From: Bradyrhizobium frederickii
GTDB taxonomy: Bacteria > Pseudomonadota > Alphaproteobacteria > Rhizobiales > Xanthobacteraceae
Length of the DNA stretch: 64,000 nt
Assembly (NCBI RefSeq): GCF_004570865.1
Contig: NZ_SPQS01000022.1
Span: 58,484 to 122,483 of the forward strand
Direction: 5' to 3'
This document shows, one piece after another, positions 18,991 to 27,672 of the stretch (within the stretch, counting starts at the first letter, position 1; each line of letters begins with the position of its first letter). The position numbers and the translations under genes are program-made. Below the pieces are notes generated by a model. It did not search any database and had not been told where the DNA came from. It worked only from the letters and a program-made list of their open reading frames with translations.

Positions 18991-19800
18991 ATGCGCCGTT
19001 TTTATTTAGCCGCTGTTCTCCTTCTCGCTTTCTGCACCAGCGCCTCGGCATGGGGCGACGAAGGCCACAAGATCGTCTGCGAGATTGCCTACCGGCTCGC
19101 TCAGCCGGATACGCGCGCAGCCATACGCAAGCTGATCCAGGCGGACCAAAGGTTCGACACGTTCGCCGACTCCTGCGTGTTTCCCGACCATCCGCGCATT
19201 CGCCGATCGGAGCACTTCATCAATCTGCCCCGCGACGCGCGGGGGGTAACAGGGGACACCTGCCCGAACGCTCCGGAATGTGTGCTCACGGCCATCCTCA
19301 ACGACTCGAAGATTGTGAACTCGAAGCACGCCAAGCGGGCCGACAGGCTTATTGCGCTCAAGTCGCTTGGACACTGGGTTGGCGACATACATCAGCCTCT
19401 CCACGTGTCCTTTGAGGACGACCGGGGAGGAAACAATATCAGGGTGAAGGGCGAGTGCTCGGGCAATCTGCACGGCGCCTGGGACAGCTGTCTTGTGAAT
19501 CATGCAGTCGGGCCCGATGTCGATGAAGCGGCTTCAGACCTCATCGATGCGATCACTCCTGCGATGAAGACCAAGTGGACTTCGTCGGACCCGAGCGATT
19601 GGGCCAACGAGTCTTTTGCTATCTCGGAAGCCGCGAAGACGGGCTATTGCGTGATGCACGGCTCCTACTGCGACCAGCCCGAGGGCAGCGTGACCGTCAA
19701 CACCGAATATCTCGCCGCAAACGAACCTATCGTGAGGGAGCAGCTTCAGAAGGCGGGCGTTCGGCTCGCGAATTTGCTCGACAGTATCTTTGCCGAGTAG
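18991..19800 (+). CDS. secreted S1/P1-family nuclease
   Basis: A 269-aa exported zinc-dependent nuclease (S1/P1). A signal peptide ends in SASA, and mature residues start with Trp-Gly (WGDEGHKIVCEIAYR), as the family needs an N-terminal Trp for zinc binding. Further zinc ligands lie in DHPRIRRSEHFIN and LGHWVGDIHQPLHVS. These enzymes cut single-stranded DNA and RNA, giving 5'-mononucleotides. Cys residues fit an extracytoplasmic location. It stands alone on the plus strand next to the PLD-like gene and may serve nutrient scavenging or attack; context does not decide. Confidence 0.88.
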   Translation: MRRFYLAAVLLLAFCTSASAWGDEGHKIVCEIAYRLAQPDTRAAIRKLIQADQRFDTFADSCVFPDHPRIRRSEHFINLPRDARGVTGDTCPNAPECVLTAILNDSKIVNSKHAKRADRLIALKSLGHWVGDIHQPLHVSFEDDRGGNNIRVKGECSGNLHGAWDSCLVNHAVGPDVDEAASDLIDAITPAMKTKWTSSDPSDWANESFAISEAAKTGYCVMHGSYCDQPEGSVTVNTEYLAANEPIVREQLQKAGVRLANLLDSIFAE

Positions 19801-19931
19801 GCCCGCTCTTCAATACGGAAGCACCACCAGCGGTATCGCACAATTGCGTGGGCCGTATCGACCATACGCGGCCCGTCGGATGGCTTTTTTCTTTTTTATA
19901 TAGAACTGGCGTAGATATCTGAGAAATGCAT

Positions 19932-19958
19932 GGGTGCCGGCATTTTCAACCGGCACCC
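19932..19958. terminator. stem-loop after the S1/P1 gene
   Basis: GGGTGCCGG and CCGGCACCC form a perfect 9-bp stem with a 9-base loop. It lies ~130 bases after the nuclease stop; a T-rich patch (ACTTTTT) follows about 14 bases later, so termination is plausible but not classic. Confidence 0.4.
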
Positions 19959-20071
19959 CGCAACACTTGTACTTTTTAGGCCGTGAACCCATAAATCTGC
20001 CAGCGCACGGCTTGCCAGAGTCCGCTATGCCTCGATAGCGACTAAATTCTCCAGCGCAGCTAAATGACGCG

Positions 20072-20098
20072 AAGGGCCAATAGCGGCCCTTTCCTTTT
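20072..20098 (+). terminator. stem-loop with T-rich tail
   Basis: AAGGGCC and GGCCCTT pair around a 6-base loop and are followed by TCCTTTTC. On the plus strand this resembles a weak intrinsic terminator; it abuts the 3' end of the minus-strand gene at 20098. Confidence 0.45.
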
Positions 20099-20853
20099 CA
20101 GTCCGGTAGAAGAACTGCAGCTTGATCGGTGAGTTCGGTGCTGGGAGCTGGCTTACTCGAGCGTGCGAAAATGATCCGAGACATAATCGGTATTTCGGCT
20201 TCGGCTCTACCGTCTTGGCCGATTAGGATCAATCCGGCACCGCCATTCGCCACATTTAGAATAACCGGCTCGCCGCTCCACGTCTTGATCGGATCCATTC
20301 CGATGATGAGAAACTCACCAATCGGCTGGTCGAAATATTGAATGCGCAATTGCGGCCCGACTTCGGCTGCTGCAAGTTCAAAGCCCAAGTTTCGAGCGCG
20401 CGTGTAAACGTCAGCCAAGGTCGCAGTATCGGACGTGAACCCAAGCTGCGCTGGTGATACGAGTGCAAGCTCGATGTTCGTCTTGCGAGTGGCAATGAGA
20501 AACGTCGGCCGAGCGAAAACTTCTGCGGCTTGCCCACCGACACTGCAGCCTATCCGGTCGAGCTCGTTGCGAAGCTTCAGTGAATCAGCAAAAGTGCCTA
20601 TTGCAACCCTTCTCCACGTCACAACATCGCGCTCGGACTTAATGAGTTGTTGAGACGCTTCGGCAGGGCGCATCTTGAGCTTCAGCTGTCTTTCTAAAAC
20701 GTCGCGAGCCGCGCACTGAGCTTGCGCCGCACAGGTCGCTAAGTGAGCGATGCCAGCTGCAACTATCAAGACAAGGAGGTAGTGGCTGGCCCGATTCGCG
20801 CTAAGATGACGATCAATCGCGTTTAATTGCGCACTGGTTGTCAAAAGAGACAT
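20098..20853 (-). CDS. membrane-anchored or exported protein of unknown function
   Basis: A 251-aa protein from the Met at 20853. The hydrophobic stretch SHYLLVLIVAAGIAHLATCA near residues 24-45 is a signal anchor or signal peptide. The soluble rest contains two Cys and a C-terminal beta-rich part (EFLIIGMDPIKTWSGEPVIL) but no motif I recognise. The palindrome ATCAAGCTTGAT lies about 20 bases upstream of the start. It has no close same-strand neighbour. Confidence 0.55.
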   Translation of the reverse strand: MSLLTTSAQLNAIDRHLSANRASHYLLVLIVAAGIAHLATCAAQAQCAARDVLERQLKLKMRPAEASQQLIKSERDVVTWRRVAIGTFADSLKLRNELDRIGCSVGGQAAEVFARPTFLIATRKTNIELALVSPAQLGFTSDTATLADVYTRARNLGFELAAAEVGPQLRIQYFDQPIGEFLIIGMDPIKTWSGEPVILNVANGGAGLILIGQDGRAEAEIPIMSRIIFARSSKPAPSTELTDQAAVLLPD

Positions 20854-20924
20854 GGGGAAATCCTTTTTCAATCAAGCTTGATAGAAAAAGGCCCGCCTCC
20901 GAGTCTGGGGAAGAACGGAGGGAA

Positions 20925-21068
20925 ATGACGTCCAATAAACATTTCCCGGCCGACTTAAAAATGCGTCCGGAGGCGGGGCCTATGGCTGAAGTATTCCCAT
21001 TTTCAAAACGCAGGCGGCAGTCCGTAAGCCTGATTACCCGCCCGCCATCAAAACCGAAAAAGGCATGA
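20925..21068 (+). CDS. short basic protein, doubtful
   Basis: A 47-aa frame starting MTSNKHFPADLKMRP, with a middle MAEVFPFSKRRR and a Pro/Lys-rich end. A shorter start at the MAEVF Met is possible. The segment before it contains inverted GGCCCGCCTCCG / CGGAGGCGGGGCC arms near 20890 and 20978. No family is known to me; kept at low confidence. Confidence 0.25.
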   Translation: MTSNKHFPADLKMRPEAGPMAEVFPFSKRRRQSVSLITRPPSKPKKA

Positions 21069-21223
21069 TGCGGCTAAAGCATAGCAGCATGGTTGGGTCG
21101 GCTCAATAGTGAAGTCTGCTGCGGGTCATTCGCGACTGGGGCGAGCCGGGAACGAGTAAGGTCACCTCCGTTGCGCCGTCGAAAGCGGAAGTCAATTCAG
21201 AGCATTAGCGACATGGTGACGGG

Positions 21224-21382
21224 GGCATTGCCGCACGCAATTTGATCGAACGGTTCTTCAACAAGATCAAGCAATGTCGGCGTATCGCGACCCGATACGA
21301 CAAACTCGCAGCGAACTATCTTGCGTTCGTCAAACTCGCATCAATCCGAATTTGGCTGAGTGCTAATGAGTCCGCGCCCTAG
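21224..21382 (+). mobile_element. IS5-family transposase 3' remnant
   Basis: The frame reads GIAARNLIERFFNKIKQCRR, then IATRYDKLAANYLAFVKLAS and IRIWL to a stop at 21382. This is the typical C-terminal end of an IS5-family DDE transposase (NLIERFFNKIK...RIATRYDK). Nothing of the N-terminal half remains on either side, so it is a relic. It is different from the IS427-group copy at 52294. Confidence 0.8.
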
Positions 21383-21569
21383 TCGGGGTTCTCTTCACCT
21401 AAAACTCTTCACCCTATTGGCCGATCATTCTGCCGCCAGGTGGGGTAACGCCAGGGCCATCGGAGCAATGCCTTTCGTCAAAGTGTTTTTCCACACTATC
21501 GCACTGGACCTCAGCGGCTCCTTCGTAAACGACCACTAATCTGTAATGTGGCGCGGTTCTCCTGCGTCA
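21383..21569. other. non-coding stretch between IS5 relic and repeat B
   Basis: No gene or motif is recognised here. It may still contain unidentifiable IS5-flank sequence. Confidence 0.3.
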
Positions 21570-21620
21570 CGCCCACTCTCCCGTTGCGCGTCTGTCCCCA
21601 ATACACGGCCAGGAGGACGG
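21570..21620. repeat. diverged repeat copy B
   Basis: Second copy of the element at 14680-14727, with the same core GTTGCGCGTCTGTCCCCAA. It lies ~165 bases upstream of the small-gene/methyltransferase operon starting at 21783. Confidence 0.5.
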
Positions 21621-21782
21621 GGAAACTGGAGCCGAGGCGCGTACGCGCAAGGCATCCAACCGTATCCCTGAAGGGTCCCTCGGCCGGACCCTCCGTTGCG
21701 CGCCCGCTATCTCCTCGTCTCCCGAAATTTCCCGTCCGGCCGCGATTGGCGCAGCCGGCAAAACCAAACGGGAGATAACCAA

Positions 21783-21983
21783 ATGAAACGCAATGAAAAG
21801 ACCCAGCGCCCCCACAGTGTCTTTGTGGTCGAGGGCGAAGGCGACAAGGCCTTCTGGACCAAAATCGGCGCAGCCTGGGCGCACGAAGACGGCAAGGGCT
21901 TCAACATCCAGCTCAGCTGCCTGCCCTTGAACGGCCGCCTGGTCATTCGCGAACCGAAAGCCGACGCGGAGGCGGGGCGATGA
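21783..21983 (+). CDS. small conserved protein of conjugative-element type
   Basis: A 66-aa protein that begins MKRNEKTQRPHSVFVVEGEG and ends LNGRLVIREPKADAEAGR. The pattern (FWTKIGAAWAHEDGKGFNIQ) is one I associate with small proteins near transfer genes of rhizobial plasmids and conjugative elements; its activity is unknown. The start follows GGGAG, and the stop overlaps the next gene by ATGA. It opens a three-gene set that ends with a DNA methyltransferase. Confidence 0.65.
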   Translation: MKRNEKTQRPHSVFVVEGEGDKAFWTKIGAAWAHEDGKGFNIQLSCLPLNGRLVIREPKADAEAGR

Positions 21984-22189
21984 GCCCCGCCGCCACGCGG
22001 CGCTTCCTCGTCAAGTGCTTTGATTACGAGGAATGGGGCGTCATCGTCGAGGCCACGAGCCGCGAGGACGCCATCCGCAAGGGCGAGGCCATCTATCTCA
22101 CCGACAGTCTCGGCTCGATAGACGGTTTTGAGCTCATCCGCAGTGAATCTCACTGGAGCGCGCAGCCGTTGATCCAGGAGGTGTGCTAA
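21980..22189 (+). CDS. small hypothetical protein upstream of methyltransferase
   Basis: A 69-aa acidic protein (FLVKCFDYEEWGVIVEATSR, then EDAIRKGEAIYLTD). It is compact and soluble, with alternating beta and helix pattern, and no known domain. It overlaps the previous gene by ATGA and the next by TAATG, so the three genes are translationally coupled. Confidence 0.6.
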   Translation: MSPAATRRFLVKCFDYEEWGVIVEATSREDAIRKGEAIYLTDSLGSIDGFELIRSESHWSAQPLIQEVC

Positions 22190-22872
22190 TGAGCGTCCTC
22201 CCCACTCACCTGATACGCCACACCGTGCTTCACGGTGATTGCGTGGAGGTCATGCAACGCATGACCTCCGGGTCGGTGGATTTCATCCTCACCGACCCGC
22301 CGTACTTGTGCCGGTACAAGTCGCGCATAGGCCAGACCATTGCGAATGACGATCGCGATGGATGGGTGGGGCCAGCGTTTGCCGAGATGTACCGACTGCT
22401 CAAGCCCGACGCCTTCTGCGTCAGCTTCTACGGCTGGAACGCTGTCGACAAGTTCGTCGCCGCCTGGCGCACGACGGGATTTCATCTGGTTGGCCACATC
22501 GTCTTCAGGAAGCGCTACGCTTCGGCCACGGGTTACACCGAAAGCCGACACGAGCAGGCCTACCTGCTCGCCAAGGGGCGGCCGGAGCTGTCTGGCTCAC
22601 CGGTGCCAGACGTCATGGACTGGGAGTACACCGGCAATCGCCTGCATCCAACTCAAAAGCCCATCAATGTCTTACGCCCGCTTATTGAAGCGTTCTGTCC
22701 GCCCGACGGGCAGGTGCTCGACCCGTTCTGCGGGTCGGGATCGACGCTGGTGGCGGCGCGGCTTGCCGGACGTTGTTGCGTCGGTATTGAGCTGGAGACC
22801 ACGCACTGCCATACGGCTGAGCTGCGGTTGAATTCGCAGCTTCATGCGGGTGCCCGTAAGCTGGCTGGCTAA
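22189..22872 (+). CDS. site-specific DNA methyltransferase (amino-methylating, beta-type order)
   Basis: A 227-aa N6-adenine or N4-cytosine methyltransferase. Catalytic motif IV is TDPPYLCRY near residue 35; the S-adenosylmethionine motif DPFCGSGSTLVAARLAG lies near the C-terminus. Motif IV before motif I gives the beta-type order. The start at 22189 follows AGGAGGTG; an alternative Met six bases upstream has no advantage. No restriction enzyme is adjacent, so it is a solitary methylase such as those carried by conjugative elements to resist host restriction or regulate transfer. A strong terminator follows. Confidence 0.88.
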   Translation: MSVLPTHLIRHTVLHGDCVEVMQRMTSGSVDFILTDPPYLCRYKSRIGQTIANDDRDGWVGPAFAEMYRLLKPDAFCVSFYGWNAVDKFVAAWRTTGFHLVGHIVFRKRYASATGYTESRHEQAYLLAKGRPELSGSPVPDVMDWEYTGNRLHPTQKPINVLRPLIEAFCPPDGQVLDPFCGSGSTLVAARLAGRCCVGIELETTHCHTAELRLNSQLHAGARKLAG

Positions 22873-22884
22873 TGCCGCGGGCGC

Positions 22885-22919
22885 CGGCCTACCGCCGCAG
22901 GCGGTAGGCCGAGTTTTTT
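22885..22919 (+). terminator. intrinsic terminator after the methyltransferase
   Basis: CGGCCTACCGCC and GGCGGTAGGCCG form a perfect 12-bp stem with a 3-base loop followed by AGTTTTTT. This is a classic Rho-independent terminator 13 bases after the methyltransferase stop. Confidence 0.9.
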
Positions 22920-22988
22920 GCCGAGGCCGGCGCTTGACCACACGCCATGTGCTCGTGGAAAGTGTGCGTGGGCTGATGGGGCTCTGCA

Positions 22989-24335
22989 ATGAAGTTTATT
23001 GTCGAATTATCGCATTACGAAAAACAAGCTTTACAAGTGGCCCAACGCAGCGTGCTGGAAGGCTGGGCGACGAGAAAGCTACTTCCCGGAGAATGCGAGA
23101 CGGGTCGGCTGCCTTCAGAACTGGCAGGACTTCCTCAAGGGCTAATAGGCGACCTGGAATCCTTCAACCCGGCAAGACACCGGGACGCGCTCCGTGACCG
23201 CGCACTTAAGGCCTATATCCTTACCGAAGGGCGAAGGAATGCCGCCCTTCGATCGATCTACTATTTTCGCACGAAGTTCGGTGCGGATGAGAAACTTACG
23301 TTCAGCAAGGTTGCCGCCGTGATTGACGCCGACTGGCAGCAATGGTGTAGGCCGCAATCGTTTTCCAATACGGAGCCAGGCAAGGTGCTCCGCCGCGAAC
23401 TTCTGCCAGGCATCGGGGACGATACGACGCGTCTTTGGCTGGCCAGGTTCTGCTGGCTCTTCTTGATAGCACTGGGCCGCCAAATGGCGACATACGACCC
23501 GATCGATCTTAACGACAATAGATTGCGGGACACATTGCTGATGACGCTTATCGAATATTGTTCCGCACTTACAGATGACGACCTTGCGCGAACAGTCGAC
23601 GACATCGGACGCATCGTAGATTGCAGGGAGCCGGCGTCAATTTGGCCATATACCGATATCCTCTACCGCCCGGGTTGGAAGGAAAGAGCGCTGGCCGCGC
23701 AGTGGAAGGTTAAAGAACATGCCGCTCGGCAAGCTGCCGTTGCTGCTGAACAGGCCACCCTTGCTGCCGAGAAGGAACGTGCCGCCGCCGCTGAAGCGGC
23801 GAAGCTAGTGGCGTACCAAAGGCGGCTGGCCGAGGAGTATTGTAAGTTTGAAATCGAAGAAGAATGTATCGACATACAACCTCGCGACTACCCGAAGTTA
23901 GAAAGAGGCGGAGGTGCGAGGTTGCTGACCAATATGCAGGTTGCGTTTAAACAGGCACGAAGGGTCCGAATTCGAATGATATGGAAGGACCGAGAGTTTT
24001 CTGCTGTTCGGTCTTTCGCATCCATGAGCGCGAAGCATCTCGCGTGCCTGAAGATTGCTCTCTGGGGTAACAGGGCAGGCATCTCGAGTCCAACCGCAGA
24101 TTACCTCTTCTGGCTCCTCAATTGTGACGGTCGGGTGCAAGTCAGAGGTAGCGACTGGGCTTGCGATAACTACATGGAATATCAGGAGGGACGCGAAGTC
24201 GATTTGGAAAAAGAATGGTCGCACTACCTCGACTTACTGGATAAGTGGATTGATGATGAGGGGCCTAGGGGCGAACTCATCAGATGGTTTGTGGAAGATC
24301 GAGACAGCGATAACGGCTGGGCCACGTCTCGCTAA
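22989..24335 (+). CDS. large hypothetical protein with central coiled coil
   Basis: A 448-aa soluble protein. An N-terminal helical half (about 1-230) is followed by an Ala/Glu/Lys-rich coiled-coil segment near residues 235-275 (AARQAAVAAEQATLAAEKER) and an acidic C-terminal part ending near KWIDDEGPRGELIRWFVED. No signal peptide, membrane segment or motif that I recognise. It begins 70 bases after the terminator and converges on the coupling-protein gene. The C-terminal part resembles no restriction or abortive-infection domain that I can name. Confidence 0.65.
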   Translation: MKFIVELSHYEKQALQVAQRSVLEGWATRKLLPGECETGRLPSELAGLPQGLIGDLESFNPARHRDALRDRALKAYILTEGRRNAALRSIYYFRTKFGADEKLTFSKVAAVIDADWQQWCRPQSFSNTEPGKVLRRELLPGIGDDTTRLWLARFCWLFLIALGRQMATYDPIDLNDNRLRDTLLMTLIEYCSALTDDDLARTVDDIGRIVDCREPASIWPYTDILYRPGWKERALAAQWKVKEHAARQAAVAAEQATLAAEKERAAAAEAAKLVAYQRRLAEEYCKFEIEEECIDIQPRDYPKLERGGGARLLTNMQVAFKQARRVRIRMIWKDREFSAVRSFASMSAKHLACLKIALWGNRAGISSPTADYLFWLLNCDGRVQVRGSDWACDNYMEYQEGREVDLEKEWSHYLDLLDKWIDDEGPRGELIRWFVEDRDSDNGWATSR

Positions 24336-25589
24336 TCATTTTCGATGGAAACGCTTTTGCGTTGGTCTGTTAGTCGCCCCTTGAGGCGATGATCTTCATA
24401 AGCCTTCATGGCCTGCAGCCGCGCCGGACGGCGTCCGCCCTCCAGGACAATTACTTTATCCACGTATTCAGGCCCCATCAGTTCCTGGGCCGTGGCCAAC
24501 GGCTTCATTGTGCCCGTCAGCAGGTCGCGTCTCGCTCCTAGCTCCTTCGAAAGTTCGTGTGCTGTTGTAGCAGTCGGCTCCATGAAGCATCGCACAGCCA
24601 TCAACTCCAGAATTCGCTCCGCGTCGCCGTAAGCTTTCTGCAATTGTGATCTACCCTGCGCGAAGAGCCAAAGTCGCAGGCCGGACTGGCGGCCGAGCGC
24701 GAGCATCTGCTCAATCTCCTGCATGTAGCCTAGTTGGGGGAACTCATCGAGGAAGAAGGTAACGGGCGCCAGGTCCCACTGATCGCGAGCCTCACGTATG
24801 GAGTAGAAAATGTGGCCAAGCAGGGTTCGAATGAGGGAGCGATACATCACCAGCTCTTCTGTAGTGACGCAGAGGTACAGTGTGCCGTTGTTCCGCCTGA
24901 AATTGTCAAAATTAATCGTCGTATCCGAAACCACCGGCTCAAGTTGAGGAGCCCCCCAAACGTCCACATGCCGGAGTACCGTCTCAAACAGGTTCGAGCG
25001 GGTCTCTTCATCGGCACCGGCGAGCTGGTTGCCGATGCGCATTAGACTTCTGACGCCGGAACGCTTCAGACTCAATCCGTAGCTTGAGCTGTTCTGGTGA
25101 CGCCGAGAACCAGTCCACCACCGCTGACATGTCTCGTCTGCCATCAAACCCGCGGAGACAAATGTCATAGAGGGCACCTTGAAGGAGCTGGGCCGCCCGG
25201 CCCTCCCAGAAGCTTTTTGCCGATTGGGAATCTGTCGGTACCATGAGCAGTGGCAAAAGGCGCCCAATGGCGGTGTAAGCGGCTATTGGGTCATTGGGGA
25301 CGGCATCCAGCGGGTTAAAGCTCTCTGATCTTGCCGCGTTGCCGGGCATGAACACCTGTACCGGGCCTACGTTCTGGCTCCGCCAATCGCTGGTCAGATC
25401 GGCTATCTCCGGCTTGACATCCAGGACGATGGCGGGCGCTTCCAACTGCAGGAGGTTCCTGACTACATGGGCCTGCGTTTTGCCGCGCCCCGGCCGGGCG
25501 ATCGTGATCAGGCTTTCTGCGCCATCGAAGATGTATTCCTGACCGGTCTCCTTGAATACGCCGAGCGTCAAAGGCGCCTTGCCCACCAT
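24332..25589 (-). pseudogene. VirD4/TraG-like type IV coupling protein, frameshifted
   Basis: Two overlapping frames make one conjugation ATPase. The N-terminal part (from 25589) has FDGAESLITIARPGRGKTQA, a Walker A variant, then LQLEAPAIVLDVKPE. The C-terminal part, in another frame after about 25050, has PVTFFLDEFPQLGYM (Walker B with DEF), FAQGRSQLQKAYG and a VirD4-like end. One indel joins LRIESEAFRRQK to SLMRIGNQL. No N-terminal membrane segments precede it, which is unusual for VirD4 and suggests truncation or a soluble version. Neighbouring relaxase fragment confirms a dead conjugation module. Confidence 0.8.
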
Positions 25590-25900
25590 GTCCTCTGCCC
25601 CATGTCCCGCGCCGCCGGGCGCGTTCTTCGCGGCTCGCCACTAGCCTCTAGCGGTCGGTCCGCCAGCGTACCCTACCCGGCCGCGCCGCGTCGCGCCATT
25701 CCGTCGCGCCGGCGCTTCGGCTTGAGCGTGGCAGCGCCATTCGGCGGTTTGGAAATGTGCTGGGGGAGCCGGGACATCTGCGAAAGTGTCGCGGTCCGTG
25801 GGCCCCCGAGGCGCTTGCCAACCGAATAGCCGAGGTTAAACTTTCGGTAGTGCGCACTTATGGGTTTGCAGGCAAACCCGCGCCCGTACCCGAGGTGTTG

Positions 25901-26036
25901 ATGGCGATTTACAGCCTGCATCACAGCTCGATTGGCAAGTCCACCCAGGACGAGCCCTACACCGCCGCTGCGCACATCCGGTACATCACCCGCACCCGCG
26001 CCCTAGGCCGCATTGACGGGGAGCGCATGCCGACTC
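25901..26036 (+). pseudogene. MobA/MobL-like relaxase, N-terminal fragment
   Basis: MAIYSLHHSSIGKSTQDEPY, then TAAAHIRYITR and DGERMP, is the start of a MOBQ-type relaxase that nicks oriT in conjugation. After ~45 codons the similarity stops near 26036 and the frame runs into antisense sequence of the gene at 26003-26554. The active-site Tyr region is not complete in function since the helicase and metal-binding parts are gone. It is divergent from the broken coupling protein, as in rhizobial transfer regions. Confidence 0.7.
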
Positions 26037-26554
26037 AGGCCTTTGCAGGTGTAGAGATAGAGATCGACCCTACTCCAAAACCAGGCCAGATCGTCGCCCA
26101 TATTCAATGTGACGATGGTCTGATCGGGCTCGAGCAGATGCTTCTTGACTAAGGCGTCCGATTCCGTCGCGCGGTGGGTGACGACGTCTTGCCGCTTAAA
26201 AAGATAGGTCTCGTCTCCGTAGTCGATGCCCGCGAAATAGCGCACATCATCGACAAACGGCGCGCGCACGCCAACATCGACCCGCTGGTTGGTGGGCAAG
26301 AAGTTCGTGGCCAGGACGATTGGGGAGCCTACAGGATTGCGACCAAATCGAAGTTCTACAGCGAACTCTCCGGGCTTGACACATTGCTTCTGCGGATCGC
26401 TCGGCGCGATCTGAGGGGCGTTAGCGCCCGCTGACTGCGCAGGGCTCTGTCCGTCACCCTGTGCCGGCTGAGCCTGCTGCCCTCTCGCCGGCGCAGAGAG
26501 AAACAGAACCGTTAGCGCCGCGACGTAAACAGCAAGGATACGGGATTGAGCCAT
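26003..26554 (-). CDS. exported protein of unknown function, C-terminus at a recombination junction
   Basis: A 183-aa protein with a signal peptide ending in ARG-QQ (hydrophobic ILAVYVAALTVLFLSAPA). A Gln/Ala/Pro-rich linker follows, then a beta-rich domain (GEFAVELRFGRNPVG, then DDVRYFAGIDYGDETYLF). I recognise no family. The last ~11 residues (after YTCKGLS) are coded by the antisense strand of the relaxase fragment, so the true C-terminus has probably been replaced at a junction near 26036. Confidence 0.5.
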   Translation of the reverse strand: MAQSRILAVYVAALTVLFLSAPARGQQAQPAQGDGQSPAQSAGANAPQIAPSDPQKQCVKPGEFAVELRFGRNPVGSPIVLATNFLPTNQRVDVGVRAPFVDDVRYFAGIDYGDETYLFKRQDVVTHRATESDALVKKHLLEPDQTIVTLNMGDDLAWFWSRVDLYLYTCKGLSRHALPVNAA

Positions 26555-26581
26555 TTATTTTCACCGGCAAGCAAAACATCA

Positions 26582-27034
26582 TCATTTACCGGTGATTGTA
26601 GAAGCCGCGCAAGCCAACTTACATGTTTCAGCTTCTTTCTCCCCGACTAAAGCCATCAATTGTCGCCGCTGAATGTCTAGAGCTCTAGCCGCAAGCTCAG
26701 GAATTCTGTCGATGGAGTCGAGTAAAGGCCTCACCATAGCTTCGACACTAGCGGGCACGACTGGCGCCGCACATTGCTGATCGCGGTAAGCAATAGCCTC
26801 CCGTGCTGCGTAATACCAGTTCGATAGTGATTCGCGGCGACCAGTAGAGATTTTTTGCCGAATATCTGCATCGCGTTGTGTTATCGATGCAAATCGGATC
26901 ACGCAGTACTGAAAGCATTGCGTGGCACCCCAGCCGCCATCGTTCTCGGTATTGCCGCTGGCACCTGAATTGACGATCAAGGACGTGCGCGACGCATTCG
27001 CAGGAGCTCCGGTAAGCCCCTCACGTACCGACAC
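26582..27034 (-). CDS. hypothetical protein upstream of the exported protein
   Basis: An open frame of up to 150 aa that stops 28 bases before the start of the exported protein on the same strand. The C-terminal ~115 residues look helical and real (RESLSNWYYAAREAIAYRDQ, LDSIDRIPELAARALDIQRR). The N-terminal start is uncertain because the segment from 27034 down to ~26930 resembles no protein. Possibly a two-gene transcription unit with 26003-26554. Confidence 0.4.
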   Translation of the reverse strand: MSVREGLTGAPANASRTSLIVNSGASGNTENDGGWGATQCFQYCVIRFASITQRDADIRQKISTGRRESLSNWYYAAREAIAYRDQQCAAPVVPASVEAMVRPLLDSIDRIPELAARALDIQRRQLMALVGEKEAETCKLACAASTITGK

Positions 27035-27083
27035 AGGGCTTGATCGCGCCGAATATATTCTTGGTTGGAAGGAAACTAAGACT

Positions 27084-27370
27084 ATGGCGACTTACCGTGT
27101 TGATTGTGTTCGCAAGCCGAACCGCATGAGCCAGCATGAACACATCACGGAGGTGGTGGACCCAAGCCCGAAGGAGGACGATGGCGGGACAAGGTGGAGA
27201 ACGTCGTCCATTCTATCGAGAACAAGTACCATCGGTTCTATACGCAAACCGGCAATTCGACGGCCTGGGTTGCCGTGCGAAAAAGCCCCTCGGGACGTAA
27301 ATTCATTCAGACTTATGCCGATAGGGTCTGGAACGACAATCTTCTCGCCCTCGACGACTGTTCGGCCTAA
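27084..27370 (+). pseudogene. DUF3892 family protein, frameshifted
   Basis: Starts MATYRVDCVRKPNRMSQHEH and ITEVVDP, the opening of DUF3892 proteins. After GGTRW near 27195 the matching sequence moves to another frame: VENVVHSIENKYHRFYTQTG, then WVAVRKSPSGRKFIQTYADR and WNDNLLALDDCSA to a stop at 27370. One small deletion splits a ~95-aa protein. The function of this family is unknown. Confidence 0.7.
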
Positions 27371-27672
27371 CTCAGCCGCAGTATAGACACGCAATCGATG
27401 CCTTGACGAAAAGTCCGGGCCAAAGTCGCTCTCCAACTCGCGATCAAAACTCATTCGGCGCAAACGTCAACGAGCCGAGTAGCGGGGCAGTCATCGCCAG
27501 AAACCATGTGGCAAGTAAGAGTGTGGGACTCAACTGAGCCCTGCGCCGCGATCCAGCGTGAGTTGGGGCATGCGCGCCGCATTCTGTTGTCGAATGCACG
27601 ATATGAGCCGCGAACGTGACCTCAGGTTGTACCAGACTGCACGGTGTTTCAAGTCTGTTTGGGAGCTTCAAT

